This document shows, in pieces, positions 8,391 through 17,565 of a stretch of 64,000 nucleotides of DNA. A program made the position numbers and the translations under genes. Source of the DNA: Helicobacter kayseriensis (GTDB lineage Bacteria; Campylobacterota; Campylobacteria; Campylobacterales; Helicobacteraceae). Every line of letters starts with the position of its first letter. Within the stretch, counting starts at the first letter, position 1. The DNA lies in contig NZ_JAJTNB010000003.1 of NCBI RefSeq assembly GCF_021300655.1, positions 1 through 64,000 of the forward strand, read 5' to 3'. The notes below the pieces were generated by a model. The model was not told where the DNA came from and made no database searches. It was given only the letters and a program-made list of their open reading frames with translations.

Positions 8391-9089
8391 ATGAGAGAAG
8401 CCTTCAGCCTTTTAGAATTTATTTTCACTCTTTTCATCTTAGGTCTTATCTTGGGTCTAGGTGGAAAGTTTTATACACAAAAGCCCTTGATTTTGGCAGG
8501 GCAATCCCTGCTTGCAGATCTTCAGCACACACAAAGCCTTGCTTTGCAAGATTCGCGGTTCTTCCCCAATCTCTTATCCACAACACTCACACATTCCCTC
8601 TCCCCCTCTCTTGATCCTCACAAGCTTATCTCACCCTCACTGCGATCTTTGTGGCAGATCCAATTTCATACAAGTGGAATCTACACGCAAAATAGCTATA
8701 GCATCTATATCGACACGCCTAGATATTCTGCAACCACTCATTGGGATGGAAGACCTATGAGTGGGGATTTCATCGCCCTTGAGCCCACAAGCAATCAATG
8801 TCTAAGCGGATACAACAATACAAATATCTCAGATTATTGCAAAAACAACGCCTCACCTGATGTGCGCCTCAAAGAACAATTTGGCGTTGAAAAAATCACG
8901 CTTGAGGGAGATTCTTTTTGTAAGGAAAAAGATGGGGGAAGAATTTATTTTGATGATTTTGGCGTGCCCTATTGTGGAAGAAATCCCCAACCTATCAGCA
9001 AACCCTATAAAATCACGCTTTATAAGGGCAAAGAATCTCTTAAAATCTGCGTTGCTCCCCTCACTGGAAGAAGCACTTTTTGTCATTAA
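8391..9089 (+). CDS. Prepilin-like protein with N-terminal methylation motif
   Basis: 232 residues beginning with a very short leader and the type IV prepilin signature AFSLLEF, in which Glu at +5 and the following hydrophobic helix (about 20 residues) are typical. The rest is a soluble domain with several Cys. It is a pseudopilin-type protein, but no pilus assembly ATPase or peptidase is nearby. It starts 15 bp after hugZ. Function unknown; the class call is from the N-terminus alone. Confidence 0.7.
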   Translation: MREAFSLLEFIFTLFILGLILGLGGKFYTQKPLILAGQSLLADLQHTQSLALQDSRFFPNLLSTTLTHSLSPSLDPHKLISPSLRSLWQIQFHTSGIYTQNSYSIYIDTPRYSATTHWDGRPMSGDFIALEPTSNQCLSGYNNTNISDYCKNNASPDVRLKEQFGVEKITLEGDSFCKEKDGGRIYFDDFGVPYCGRNPQPISKPYKITLYKGKESLKICVAPLTGRSTFCH

Positions 9090-9131
9090 TCCCAAAATCA
9101 TAATAAACTTGCAAAAAACCTTGGAGGTCTA

Positions 9132-10277
9132 ATGCAAAACATTGGCATACTTTGTGATAGCAATCCACTCACCCGTCCGCGTCCAGCACGCCTGATTCAG
9201 ATGCTCAAAGATTCCTATGCTTTATTTGTCTTTGGGGTGAATTGTCCTGTGATTGAAGGCGTGCAGAGCTTCCCCTTCCCTCCGCTCAAAAGCTCCAAAG
9301 ATCGCACCCCCAAAGAGCAAGAAGAGCTAGAATCTGCACTGAAAAACAAAGAATTTCACTCTCTCATTTTCACACCCAATCGCCTGATTTTGCAACGCCA
9401 ACTACTCTCGACTCCAAACCTTAATCTTTTGATCATCGAAGATCTTGTGTTGCTCCCCATTGCACTTTCTTATAAAGAGAAAAATCCCAAAGTGAAAATT
9501 ATGATTGATTTGCGAGAGTTCTATCCTCTTGAGTATGAAAATGATCCCTTATGGCTTGAGACCTTTGGGGAGTTTTTTGGCTTTTTGTGTCAGACTTATT
9601 TGCACGAGGTGGATTTGGCACTCACAGTGAGCGAAGGGCTCAAAGAGCGCTACAAACAAGCCTATGGGCTAGATTGTGAGCTTTTCCTTTCGCTCCCGCC
9701 ATATTTTCATCTCACTCCCTCACAAAATACACGCATTGAATTAATCTATCATGGATTTATTAGCGCTGATAGAGAGAGTGAGAATCTTTTAGAAATCGGT
9801 GCTTCTCTTGCTCCACATCTTCATCTCAATATCATCGCCCTAAGCAATCACCCTGCTTTTTTTAATACCTTCAAACAAAAGGCTCTCTCTATCCCCTCCA
9901 TTTCTTTACTTCCCCCTGTCAAGCTAGAAGAGATCATTCCCTTCACCCATACTTTTGATCTAGGACTTTTGACACTCAAACCCAATGGATTTAACAACAC
10001 TCACGCTCTTCCCAATAAGTTTTTTGAATACATTCAAGCTCGTCTTGGTGTAATCTCTACACCCCTCCCTTCTATCAAGCCCTTGATCGAATCCCATCAA
10101 CTTGGAATGTGCTCTTGTGATTTTGAAACCCAAAGCCTAATCCAAATCCTCAACTCTTTAGATCCAAGTCAAGTTAAGCGTTTCAAGGACAATGCTCACC
10201 AAGCCAGCCAAGTCCTCAATCTCTCAAGCAATCAAGCTAAAATTCTTGCTCTTATTTCTGCACTCATAGGAGAATAA
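9132..10277 (+). CDS. Glycosyltransferase, GT-B fold (GT4-like)
   Basis: 381 residues; the start is preceded by TTGGAGG. The pattern is of a GT-B enzyme: an N-terminal Rossmann half with DLREFYP near residue 128 and a C-terminal half ending with PNKFFEYIQARLGVIST, the nucleotide-sugar-binding EX7E-like region of GT4 enzymes. It abuts the next gene with no gap, so the two are probably co-expressed. Donor and acceptor are unknown. Confidence 0.65.
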   Translation: MQNIGILCDSNPLTRPRPARLIQMLKDSYALFVFGVNCPVIEGVQSFPFPPLKSSKDRTPKEQEELESALKNKEFHSLIFTPNRLILQRQLLSTPNLNLLIIEDLVLLPIALSYKEKNPKVKIMIDLREFYPLEYENDPLWLETFGEFFGFLCQTYLHEVDLALTVSEGLKERYKQAYGLDCELFLSLPPYFHLTPSQNTRIELIYHGFISADRESENLLEIGASLAPHLHLNIIALSNHPAFFNTFKQKALSIPSISLLPPVKLEEIIPFTHTFDLGLLTLKPNGFNNTHALPNKFFEYIQARLGVISTPLPSIKPLIESHQLGMCSCDFETQSLIQILNSLDPSQVKRFKDNAHQASQVLNLSSNQAKILALISALIGE

Positions 10278-11375
10278 ATGATTTGGCTAGATATCACTGA
10301 TCCAAAATATGTCCTCTTTTTTAGAGGCTTGATTCCCATGCTTGAGACACTTGATTTGGTGCTAGTTACCACAAGAGCAAATCAAGGCTATAGCGAGTGT
10401 CAAAGATTGCTTGAAATGTTTGGAATCAAGGCTTATAAAATTGGAGGCTATGGAGGGGGCACCAAGCTAGGAAAATATCAAGCAAGATTACAAAGAGAAA
10501 ATGGGTTTTTAAACCTTTTTGAAACACTTGGAGCAATCCCTAGATTGTTTATTTCAGGAGCAAGCGTGGAGGGTATGCAATGTGCCTTTGGACTTGGAAT
10601 CCCCATCATCAACTTTGCTGATACCCCTATTGCAGGACATACTTTCTCCCTTGATCGCATCACAATTCTCTCACGCCTCACGCTTCCTCTCTCAAGTCTT
10701 GTGTTTTATCCATTTGTCGTGCCAAAGATCTGCTATACCTCTATGGGAGTTGATGAAAAAAACTGCATCCCTTATCATTTCATCGATGTTGCCCTGTGGC
10801 TCAAAGACCTCAAGCCCTCCCAAGACTTTAGAGCAAAATATGCGATGAATCTCTCTCTTCCCACTATTTTATTTCGCGAAGAAGAGTATAAAGCCCACTA
10901 TGTCAAAGAAAAGCTACCCGTGATTTATGAAAGCATCACTTTGCTCTCACAAAATCTTGATGCCAATCTTGTCATTATGCCCAGATACGGTAGCGAAGAA
11001 CTCAAAGAGCAATTTGGAACTTTGCAAAATGTCTATATCCTTGAAGACAAATTAGAACCTAGTGAGTTCTATCCTTATATTGATCTACTCATTGGAGGGG
11101 GAGGGACGATGAATTTGGAGAGTTGCTATCTTGGAATCCCCACAATCTCCACAAGATCGCTTTTTTTGTTTCATGATATTTTTCTGCTTGAAAACAAACT
11201 CATGGATCATGCTCAAAGCGCTCAAGAAGTGCTTGAACTAGCAAAACAAAAACTACGCCATTTTGATCCAAATCAACCACGAAATCTCTCTTTCCAATCC
11301 CACCTCTTTGAACAAGAGCCGGCTGGATTTGAAAAGATTTATCGCACAATTGAGGACTTTTTGTCTTCCCGATAA
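10278..11375 (+). CDS. DUF354-like GT-B protein
   Basis: 365 residues. It resembles the DUF354/COG1817 family: N-terminal MIWLDITDPKYVLFF, the central motif ISGASVEGMQCAFGLGIP, and the C-terminal GGGGTMNLESCYLGIPT characteristic of UDP-GlcNAc 2-epimerase/GT-B-like folds. The family is uncharacterised and is often next to surface-polysaccharide genes. The ATG follows the stop of the preceding glycosyltransferase directly, so the two form a transcriptional unit. Confidence 0.7.
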   Translation: MIWLDITDPKYVLFFRGLIPMLETLDLVLVTTRANQGYSECQRLLEMFGIKAYKIGGYGGGTKLGKYQARLQRENGFLNLFETLGAIPRLFISGASVEGMQCAFGLGIPIINFADTPIAGHTFSLDRITILSRLTLPLSSLVFYPFVVPKICYTSMGVDEKNCIPYHFIDVALWLKDLKPSQDFRAKYAMNLSLPTILFREEEYKAHYVKEKLPVIYESITLLSQNLDANLVIMPRYGSEELKEQFGTLQNVYILEDKLEPSEFYPYIDLLIGGGGTMNLESCYLGIPTISTRSLFLFHDIFLLENKLMDHAQSAQEVLELAKQKLRHFDPNQPRNLSFQSHLFEQEPAGFEKIYRTIEDFLSSR

Positions 11376-11386
11376 CTTGCTTTTGC

Positions 11387-11392
11387 TACAAT
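11387..11392 (+). promoter_or_regulatory. Probable -10 of the purine operon
   Basis: Extended -10 TGC-TACAAT about 60 bp upstream of the purE ATG, just after the previous gene ends at 11375. It is the only good promoter-like sequence in the 77-bp gap. A PurR-like operator is not evident. Confidence 0.45.
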
Positions 11393-11452
11393 TGCGACTT
11401 TCAACCAAAGCACTTTTGATCAAAACACAACTTATCGACATAAAGGACGAAA

Positions 11453-11950
11453 ATGAAAAAAGTTGCTGTGGTTATGGGAAGCAAAAGCGATCTTGAAGTT
11501 GTCGAAAAATGCATCCATATCCTCAAAGAATTTCAAATTGATTTTGAAATACACATTCTCTCAGCTCACCGCACTCCAGAAGAAGTCAAAACCCTTGCAA
11601 CTCACGCGATTGAAAACAATTTTGGTGTCATTATTGCTGCAGCAGGAAAATCTGCTCATTTAGCAGGCGTCATTGCTTCTCTTACAACTCTTCCAGTGAT
11701 TGCAATCCCTATCAAAACAAGTGATCTTGGAGGGATGGATTCTTTGCTTTCTAGTGTGCAAATGCCTAGTGGAATCCCTGTGGCCTGTGTAGCGATCAAT
11801 GGAGCAGAAAATGCCGGCTTGCTTGCAATTGAAATGCTTGCAATCCATAATGAAGTCCTTTCTGAAAAACTCAAGCAAAAACGCAAAGACAATGCCCAAA
11901 AGATCCTCAATGACAATAAGGAGATCAACCTCAAATATAAGGAGCAATAA
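11453..11950 (+). CDS. purE: 5-(carboxyamino)imidazole ribonucleotide mutase (PurE)
   Basis: Supplies CAIR in de novo purine synthesis. 165 residues with the GSKSDLE phosphate-binding start, SAHRTPE near residue 43, and AGKSAHL plus KTSDLGGMDSLLS, variants I associate with Firmicute PurE. No purK is in the operon, so CAIR may form without the ATP-dependent carboxylase, or purK is elsewhere. AAGGACG lies before the start. First gene of the purine operon; its stop and the purC start overlap as TAATG. Confidence 0.93.
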   Translation: MKKVAVVMGSKSDLEVVEKCIHILKEFQIDFEIHILSAHRTPEEVKTLATHAIENNFGVIIAAAGKSAHLAGVIASLTTLPVIAIPIKTSDLGGMDSLLSSVQMPSGIPVACVAINGAENAGLLAIEMLAIHNEVLSEKLKQKRKDNAQKILNDNKEINLKYKEQ

Positions 11951-12675
11951 TGACACCAACCAAACAAGCCCCTCTTTATGAAGGCAAAGCAAAAAAAGTT
12001 TATGCCACTAAAGATTCTCAATCTTATATCGTCTCTTACAAAGATGACGCCACAGCATTTAATGGACTCAAAAAAGACACAATCAAGAAAAAAGGTGAGC
12101 TCAACAATCGCATCACAAATCTTTTGATGCAAATGCTTCACAAACACGCCATTCCCACACATTTTATCCAAGAGCTTAGTCCCACAGATTCGCTTGTCAA
12201 AAAGCTCACGATGTTCCCTCTTGAAGTGATTGTGCGCAATTTTGCTGCAGGCTCAATCACTAAACGCCTAGGAATCAAGGAGGGTGAAAAATTTGAAAGA
12301 CCTATTTTAGAGTTTTGCTACAAAAATGATGCATTGGGCGATCCAATGATCAACACAGACCATATCTTGGCATTGAAATTAGCTCAAGCAGAAGAAATCG
12401 ATGCGATTTCTTCATATGCATTGCAAATCAATACGCTTTTATCTGATTACTTTGCCTCAATGGGGATCTTGCTTGTAGATTTCAAACTTGAATTTGGAAA
12501 AGATGAAGAAGGGAAAATCATCCTAGGCGATGAAATCTCGCCTGATACTTGCCGTTTCTGGGACGCACAAACAAAACAAAAGCTAGATAAAGATCGCTTT
12601 AGAGAGGATTTGGGCGATGTGTCTGAAGCCTATGAAATCGTGCTACAAAAAATCCTTGCCAAAGAATCAAAATAA
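11950..12675 (+). CDS. purC: SAICAR synthase
   Basis: Joins CAIR and aspartate to SAICAR. 241 residues; YEGKAKKVY near the N-terminus is the ATP-binding signature, VRNFAAGS and GDEISPDTCRFWD are the family motifs. Start and stop overlap its neighbours by 1 nt each (TAATG), indicating tight translational coupling. Confidence 0.95.
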   Translation: MTPTKQAPLYEGKAKKVYATKDSQSYIVSYKDDATAFNGLKKDTIKKKGELNNRITNLLMQMLHKHAIPTHFIQELSPTDSLVKKLTMFPLEVIVRNFAAGSITKRLGIKEGEKFERPILEFCYKNDALGDPMINTDHILALKLAQAEEIDAISSYALQINTLLSDYFASMGILLVDFKLEFGKDEEGKIILGDEISPDTCRFWDAQTKQKLDKDRFREDLGDVSEAYEIVLQKILAKESK

Positions 12676-14078
12676 TGCGTAAAATCAAAGAAGAATGCGG
12701 AATCTTTGGAATCTTCTCCAAAGATGACCTTGAAATCGCTCCGCTTGCTTATTATGGACTTTCAGCACTACAACACAGGGGACAAGAAAGCTGTGGGATT
12801 GCCATCTCAAAAGATAGAAATCTCAAAGCATACAAAGATGTAGGGCTAGTGCATGAAGTTTTCACTCCTCAAATTCTTAGCGATCTAGGAAAAGGGAATC
12901 TATGCATTGGGCATGTGAGATATTGCACAACAGGAGGGAATAATCGCCAAAACGCCCAACCCATCCTTGTCAATCATATCAAGGGCTCTTTGGCTGTTGC
13001 ACATAATGGCAACCTTGTCAATTCTTTTGAGCTCAGAGAAGAGCTTGAGCTCCAAGGCTCAATCTTTCACACCACAAGCGACACAGAGGTGATCGCTCAC
13101 ACAATCATCAAACAACGCTTGCAGTCCCAATCCATTGAAGAAGCTGTTGAAAAAACCATCCCTTTACTCAAGGGTGCTTTTTCGCTCCTTTTGATGAGTC
13201 CAAGCAAGATTATCGCTCTTAGAGATCCTTTTGGATTTCGCCCACTTTGTTATGGAGAAATGCAGGATGGGAGCTATGTAATTGCATCTGAAAGCACGGC
13301 TTTAGATGCTATTGGAGCGCGCTTTATCAGAGATCTTGAGGCAGGAGAGATCCTTGTCTTTAGCCAAGAAGGAATCCAAAGCATCAAAACATATTGCAAC
13401 CAAGTTCCCAAGAGGATCTGCAGTTTTGAATATATTTATTTTGCGCGCGCTGATTCTATGATTGATGGGAAAAGCGTGCATCAAGCAAGGATTAGGGCTG
13501 GGGAATTCCTTGCAAAATCCCACCCTGTTGAGGCTGATTTGGTGATTGGTGTCCCTGATAGCGGGATTGATGCAGCCATTGGCTATGCAAGAGAATCAAA
13601 AATCCCTTATGATATTGGCTTTGTCAAAAATCGCTATATAGCACGCACATTTATTTCTCCCACACAAGAAGAAAGGGTAGAAAAGCTCCGCCTCAAACTC
13701 AACCCAATCCTGCCCAATATCCAAGGAAAGCGCATTGTGCTCATTGATGATTCTATTGTTCGAGGCAATACAACGCTTAGACTTGTCAAACTCCTCAAAG
13801 AAGCAGGCGTGAAGGAAATTCATATGCGAGTTTCTGCCCCTCCTTTTATGCATCCTTGTTTTTATGGGACAGATATTGATTCTCAAGAGAATCTCATCGC
13901 TTGTAAATATTCTATCCCTCAAATCCAAGAACTTCTAGGGCTTGATAGTCTAGGATATTTGAGTATGGAAGGGCTAGCTTATATGCTAAAAGGCGATCAA
14001 GGCTTTTGCCATGCATGTTTTAGCGGAGAATATCCCACACCAACTCCCTCTCACACACAAAAAAATAAATTTGAATAA
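12675..14078 (+). CDS. purF: Amidophosphoribosyltransferase
   Basis: First committed step: PRPP plus glutamine to phosphoribosylamine. 467 residues. The Ntn-hydrolase glutaminase starts at Cys8 (EECGIFGIF), so a 7-residue propeptide is likely removed. Glutaminase motifs HRGQES and GNLVN are present; the PRPP-binding motif VLIDDSIVRGNT is around residue 355. Cys residues at FCHACFSGEYP near the C-terminus fit the Fe-S-containing Bacillus-type subgroup. Confidence 0.95.
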   Translation: MRKIKEECGIFGIFSKDDLEIAPLAYYGLSALQHRGQESCGIAISKDRNLKAYKDVGLVHEVFTPQILSDLGKGNLCIGHVRYCTTGGNNRQNAQPILVNHIKGSLAVAHNGNLVNSFELREELELQGSIFHTTSDTEVIAHTIIKQRLQSQSIEEAVEKTIPLLKGAFSLLLMSPSKIIALRDPFGFRPLCYGEMQDGSYVIASESTALDAIGARFIRDLEAGEILVFSQEGIQSIKTYCNQVPKRICSFEYIYFARADSMIDGKSVHQARIRAGEFLAKSHPVEADLVIGVPDSGIDAAIGYARESKIPYDIGFVKNRYIARTFISPTQEERVEKLRLKLNPILPNIQGKRIVLIDDSIVRGNTTLRLVKLLKEAGVKEIHMRVSAPPFMHPCFYGTDIDSQENLIACKYSIPQIQELLGLDSLGYLSMEGLAYMLKGDQGFCHACFSGEYPTPTPSHTQKNKFE

Positions 14079-14086
14079 GGACGACT

Positions 14087-15106
14087 ATGAGCAATCCATA
14101 CAAAGATGCAGGTGTTGATGTTGAGGCGGGCTATCAGTCTGTCTCTCTGATTAAAGAGCATATTGCCAAAACTCAAATTCACAATTCTCTCAATCAAATT
14201 GGAGATTTTGGAGGCCTTTTCCCTCTCCAACTTGATGGAATCAAAGAGCCCATTTTAGTCAGTGGCACTGATGGAGTGGGGACAAAACTCAAATTTGCCT
14301 TTATGCTTGATCAGCACTCAAGCATTGGGATTGATTGTGTAGCAATGTGTGTCAATGATATTTTGTGCTGTGGTGCTAAGCCTTTGTTTTTCTTAGACTA
14401 CATTGCACTGGATAAAAACTATCCCAACAAAGTTTCTGAAATCGTGCAAGGAATCGCTCAAGGGTGCATTCAAGCACAATGTCAGCTTTTGGGCGGAGAA
14501 ACTGCAGAAATGCCAGGCTTTTATGCCAAAGATGAATATGATGTAGCGGGGTTTTGTGTGGGAATCGTTGATAAAAGCAAGATGCCCAATAAACAAACCA
14601 TCCAAAAAGGCGATCGTTTGATTGGAATCGCCTCAAGTGGCGTGCATTCTAATGGATTTTCTTTGGTTAGAAAGATCTTACAAGATCGTCAGATTGACCC
14701 TTTAAACTATGCTTTTGAAGAGCATACTCTAGCCAAAACCCTGCTTACTCCAACCAAAATTTATGTCCAATCTATGCTTCAAGTTCTCAAAGAGATTCCT
14801 ATCAAATCAATTGCCCATATTACAGGAGGAGGATTTTTTGAGAATATTCCAAGAAGCCTTCCTCAAGGGCTTGGAGCAAAGATCCAAACAAATGCTTTCC
14901 CAATTTTGCCTATTTTTGAGTTCTTGGCCCAACAAGGAGGATTAGAGATTCAAGCGATGTTTGGAATTTTTAATATGGGAATTGGGATGACTCTTGTTGT
15001 CCGCCAAGAAGATGTGAAGCAAACACTTGAGATTCTTCATTCTTGTGGAGAGAAGGCCTATGAGATTGGAGAGATTATAGAGGAGGAAGGAATCCATCTA
15101 TGCTAA
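14087..15106 (+). CDS. purM: FGAM cyclo-ligase (AIR synthetase)
   Basis: Closes the imidazole ring to give AIR. 339 residues, standard length. It begins YKDAGVDVEAG, the usual PurM N-terminus, followed by SGTDGVGTKLK and GGETAEMPGFY. Separated from purF by 8 bp with AAGGACG as ribosome-binding site. The last 7 bp overlap purN. Confidence 0.95.
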   Translation: MSNPYKDAGVDVEAGYQSVSLIKEHIAKTQIHNSLNQIGDFGGLFPLQLDGIKEPILVSGTDGVGTKLKFAFMLDQHSSIGIDCVAMCVNDILCCGAKPLFFLDYIALDKNYPNKVSEIVQGIAQGCIQAQCQLLGGETAEMPGFYAKDEYDVAGFCVGIVDKSKMPNKQTIQKGDRLIGIASSGVHSNGFSLVRKILQDRQIDPLNYAFEEHTLAKTLLTPTKIYVQSMLQVLKEIPIKSIAHITGGGFFENIPRSLPQGLGAKIQTNAFPILPIFEFLAQQGGLEIQAMFGIFNMGIGMTLVVRQEDVKQTLEILHSCGEKAYEIGEIIEEEGIHLC

Positions 15107-15693
15107 ACATTGCTGTCTTTGCCTCAGGCAATGGAAGCAATCTTGAAGTGCTTCTCAATACGCCCTTCAAAAATGGGAAAATTGCACTTGTCGTCTCCAA
15201 TAATCCCAAAGCCTATGCACTTGAGCGGGCCAAAAATCATCAAATCCCCTCTATTGCTATCCCAAGATGTGATTATCCCTCTCAGCAAGCCTTTGAAGAA
15301 TGCATTCTCAAACACCTCAAAGAACACCACATCGATTGCATCGTGCTAGCTGGATTTATGCTTATTCTTAGCCCCTTTTTTATTCAACACTTTCCCAATA
15401 AAATCATCAATGTTCATCCTTCTTTGATTCCTGCATTTTGTGGAGAGGGTTTTTATGGAATCAAGGTGCATGAAGCAGTCTTGCAATATGGTGTCAAAGT
15501 CAGCGGAGCAAGCGTGCATTTTGTCAATGAGATCGTTGATGGAGGGCAAATCATTGCCCAAAAAGCAGTCTCAATCTCCAAGCAAGAAACACCCCAAAGC
15601 TTACAAAAAAAGATTTCTGCACTCGAACACAAACTCCTACCCAAAGGAGTTCAAATCCTCATCAACCAAACCATTCAAGCAAAAAGGAAATAA
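15100..15693 (+). CDS. purN: Phosphoribosylglycinamide formyltransferase
   Basis: Transfers formyl from 10-formyl-THF to GAR. 197 residues with the N-terminal SGNGSNLE phosphate-binding loop, LAGFMLILSPFF, the HPSLIPAF motif (catalytic His with the upstream Asn) and the GASVHFVNEIVDGG stretch. The order purM-purN is common. ATG overlaps purM and the stop is directly followed by the next ATG. Confidence 0.94.
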   Translation: MLNIAVFASGNGSNLEVLLNTPFKNGKIALVVSNNPKAYALERAKNHQIPSIAIPRCDYPSQQAFEECILKHLKEHHIDCIVLAGFMLILSPFFIQHFPNKIINVHPSLIPAFCGEGFYGIKVHEAVLQYGVKVSGASVHFVNEIVDGGQIIAQKAVSISKQETPQSLQKKISALEHKLLPKGVQILINQTIQAKRK

Positions 15694-16392
15694 ATGGAAA
15701 AAAAAATCAATGAAGTTTTAAGTTCTCATCGCTATTTTGGACGAGGGATCCTCATAGGACAAAGTCCTGATTCTCAATCCATCTTTTTGGCTTACTTTTT
15801 AATGGGAAGAAGTCCAAATAGTCAAAATCGCATCTTCTACACTCAAGGAAATGATGTAAAAATTGACTTTTTTGATCCAAAATGTGTCCAAGATCCTTCG
15901 CTGATTTTTTATCCACCTATCGTGCATCATCACAATCAAATCATCATCACCAATGGAGATCAAACCTCTACGATTTTAGAATCTCTCCAACAAAACAAGA
16001 CCTTTCAAGATGCATTAAGACAAAGAGAGTTTGAACCTGATGCTCCTCATTTCACTCCACGCATCAGTGCACTTATCACGCTCTCTCCTACTCCCACCTA
16101 TCAAATGAGTATCCTCAAAGCTTTTCACAATTCTTGCAATCGGTTTTTTTATGAATATGAAAGCATCGCTGGAATTGGCCATTTGATCCATACTTATGCT
16201 TATGACTCTCATCCCCTTCCTTCTTTTTTGGGAGAACCTAAGGCCCTTCAGATTCCCTCAACTCTAGAAGAATTTGCCACATTGATTTGGAATCATCTTG
16301 ATGCAGAATACAAAATCTCTCTTTGCGTCCAATCTATCCATCTTCACACACAACAAGTCCAAACTCTCATCTTCAACACAAAGGAAAAATAA
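15694..16392 (+). CDS. purO: PurO-type IMP cyclohydrolase
   Basis: 232 residues. The N-terminal RYFGRGILIGQS and following pattern match the IMP cyclohydrolase family first described in archaea (PurO), which closes FAICAR to IMP and is unrelated to the N-terminal half of PurH. Directly follows purN and precedes a formyltransferase that lacks its own cyclohydrolase domain, so together they replace bifunctional PurH. Such a pair is known in gut Clostridia and archaea; in a Helicobacter it looks acquired. Stop and next start overlap as TAATG. Assignment from motif and context, not alignment. Confidence 0.8.
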   Translation: MEKKINEVLSSHRYFGRGILIGQSPDSQSIFLAYFLMGRSPNSQNRIFYTQGNDVKIDFFDPKCVQDPSLIFYPPIVHHHNQIIITNGDQTSTILESLQQNKTFQDALRQREFEPDAPHFTPRISALITLSPTPTYQMSILKAFHNSCNRFFYEYESIAGIGHLIHTYAYDSHPLPSFLGEPKALQIPSTLEEFATLIWNHLDAEYKISLCVQSIHLHTQQVQTLIFNTKEK

Positions 16393-17555
16393 TGCAAGAA
16401 ATCAAACTCAAATATGGGTGCAATCCCAATCAAACACACGCCAGAATCTTTAGCCAAACAGAGCTTCCTATCAAAGTCCTCAATGGCTCGCCTAGCTATA
16501 TCAATTTTTTGGATGCACTCAATGCATGGCAACTTGTCAAAGAACTCAAAGAGGCGACAAAACTCCCTTGTGCTACTTCGTTTAAACATCTCAGCCCCAC
16601 CTCATCAGCCCTTGCCAATCCACTTCCTGATTCGCTCATCAAAGCACTTTTTCTTCAAGAATGCAAAGACCTCAACTCATCTCCAATTGCCACAGCTTAT
16701 GCAAGAGCAAGAGGGGCAGATCGTATGTCATCATTTGGAGATTTTATCGCCTTAAGTGATCCTTGCGATGAGATCACTGCATATCTAATCGCTCAAGAGG
16801 TCTCAGATGGAATCATTGCTCCCTCTTTTAGCCCTCAAGCACTTGAGATACTCAAACAAAAGCGTCAAGGAACTTATAATATCTTCCAAATTGATGAGCA
16901 CTACACTCCCCATTCTCTTGAAAGAAGAGAAGTCTTTGGAATCACTTTTGAGCAACAACGCAATGAAATACAAATCAATGAATCTCTTCTTGCAGATATT
17001 GTCACCCAAAACAAAACTCTCCCCCCTCAAGCCAAAACAGATCTCATTCTTGCGCTCATCACTCTAAAATACACACAATCTAATTCCATTTGTTTTGCTT
17101 ATGATTCTCAAGCTATTGGAGTAGGAGCGGGACAACAATCACGCATCCACTGCACAAAGATTGCTGGAGATAAAGCTGATTTTTGGAATCTCAGACAACA
17201 CCCCAAAGTGCTTGCACTCCCCTTTATTGATTCTCTCAAACGCCCAACAAAGGACAATCTAGTCTATCAATACATCCACAATGAGCTTCCCTCACAATGG
17301 GATCAGTTTTTTACTATGCGACCTGAACCCTTTTTGAAAGAAGAACAAGAGCAATATCTCCAATCCATTCAAGGGGTGAGCCTAGGAAGCGATGCATTTT
17401 TCCCTTTTGCAGACAATATCTTAAGAGCTGTTAGAAGCGGGGTGTCTTATATCGCTCAAAGTGGAGGATCTAAGCAAGATCAAGCAGTGATTGAAGCTTG
17501 CAATGAGCACAATCTAACAATGATCTTTACTCATACGCGATTATTTCACCATTAA
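16392..17555 (+). CDS. purH: AICAR formyltransferase, stand-alone domain
   Basis: 387 residues corresponding to the AICAR transformylase half of PurH; the MGS-like cyclohydrolase domain (about 200 residues) is absent. LKYGCNPNQ at the start, TSFKHLSPTSSALA (catalytic Lys-His pair), GVGAGQQSR and the C-terminal PFADN plus GGSKQDQAVIEACNE are the family landmarks. The start at 16392 overlaps the purO stop and is preferred over an upstream ATG inside purO. Operates on AICAR to give FAICAR, which the preceding PurO would cyclise. Confidence 0.9.
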   Translation: MQEIKLKYGCNPNQTHARIFSQTELPIKVLNGSPSYINFLDALNAWQLVKELKEATKLPCATSFKHLSPTSSALANPLPDSLIKALFLQECKDLNSSPIATAYARARGADRMSSFGDFIALSDPCDEITAYLIAQEVSDGIIAPSFSPQALEILKQKRQGTYNIFQIDEHYTPHSLERREVFGITFEQQRNEIQINESLLADIVTQNKTLPPQAKTDLILALITLKYTQSNSICFAYDSQAIGVGAGQQSRIHCTKIAGDKADFWNLRQHPKVLALPFIDSLKRPTKDNLVYQYIHNELPSQWDQFFTMRPEPFLKEEQEQYLQSIQGVSLGSDAFFPFADNILRAVRSGVSYIAQSGGSKQDQAVIEACNEHNLTMIFTHTRLFHH

Positions 17556-17565
17556 GGAGGTTTTT

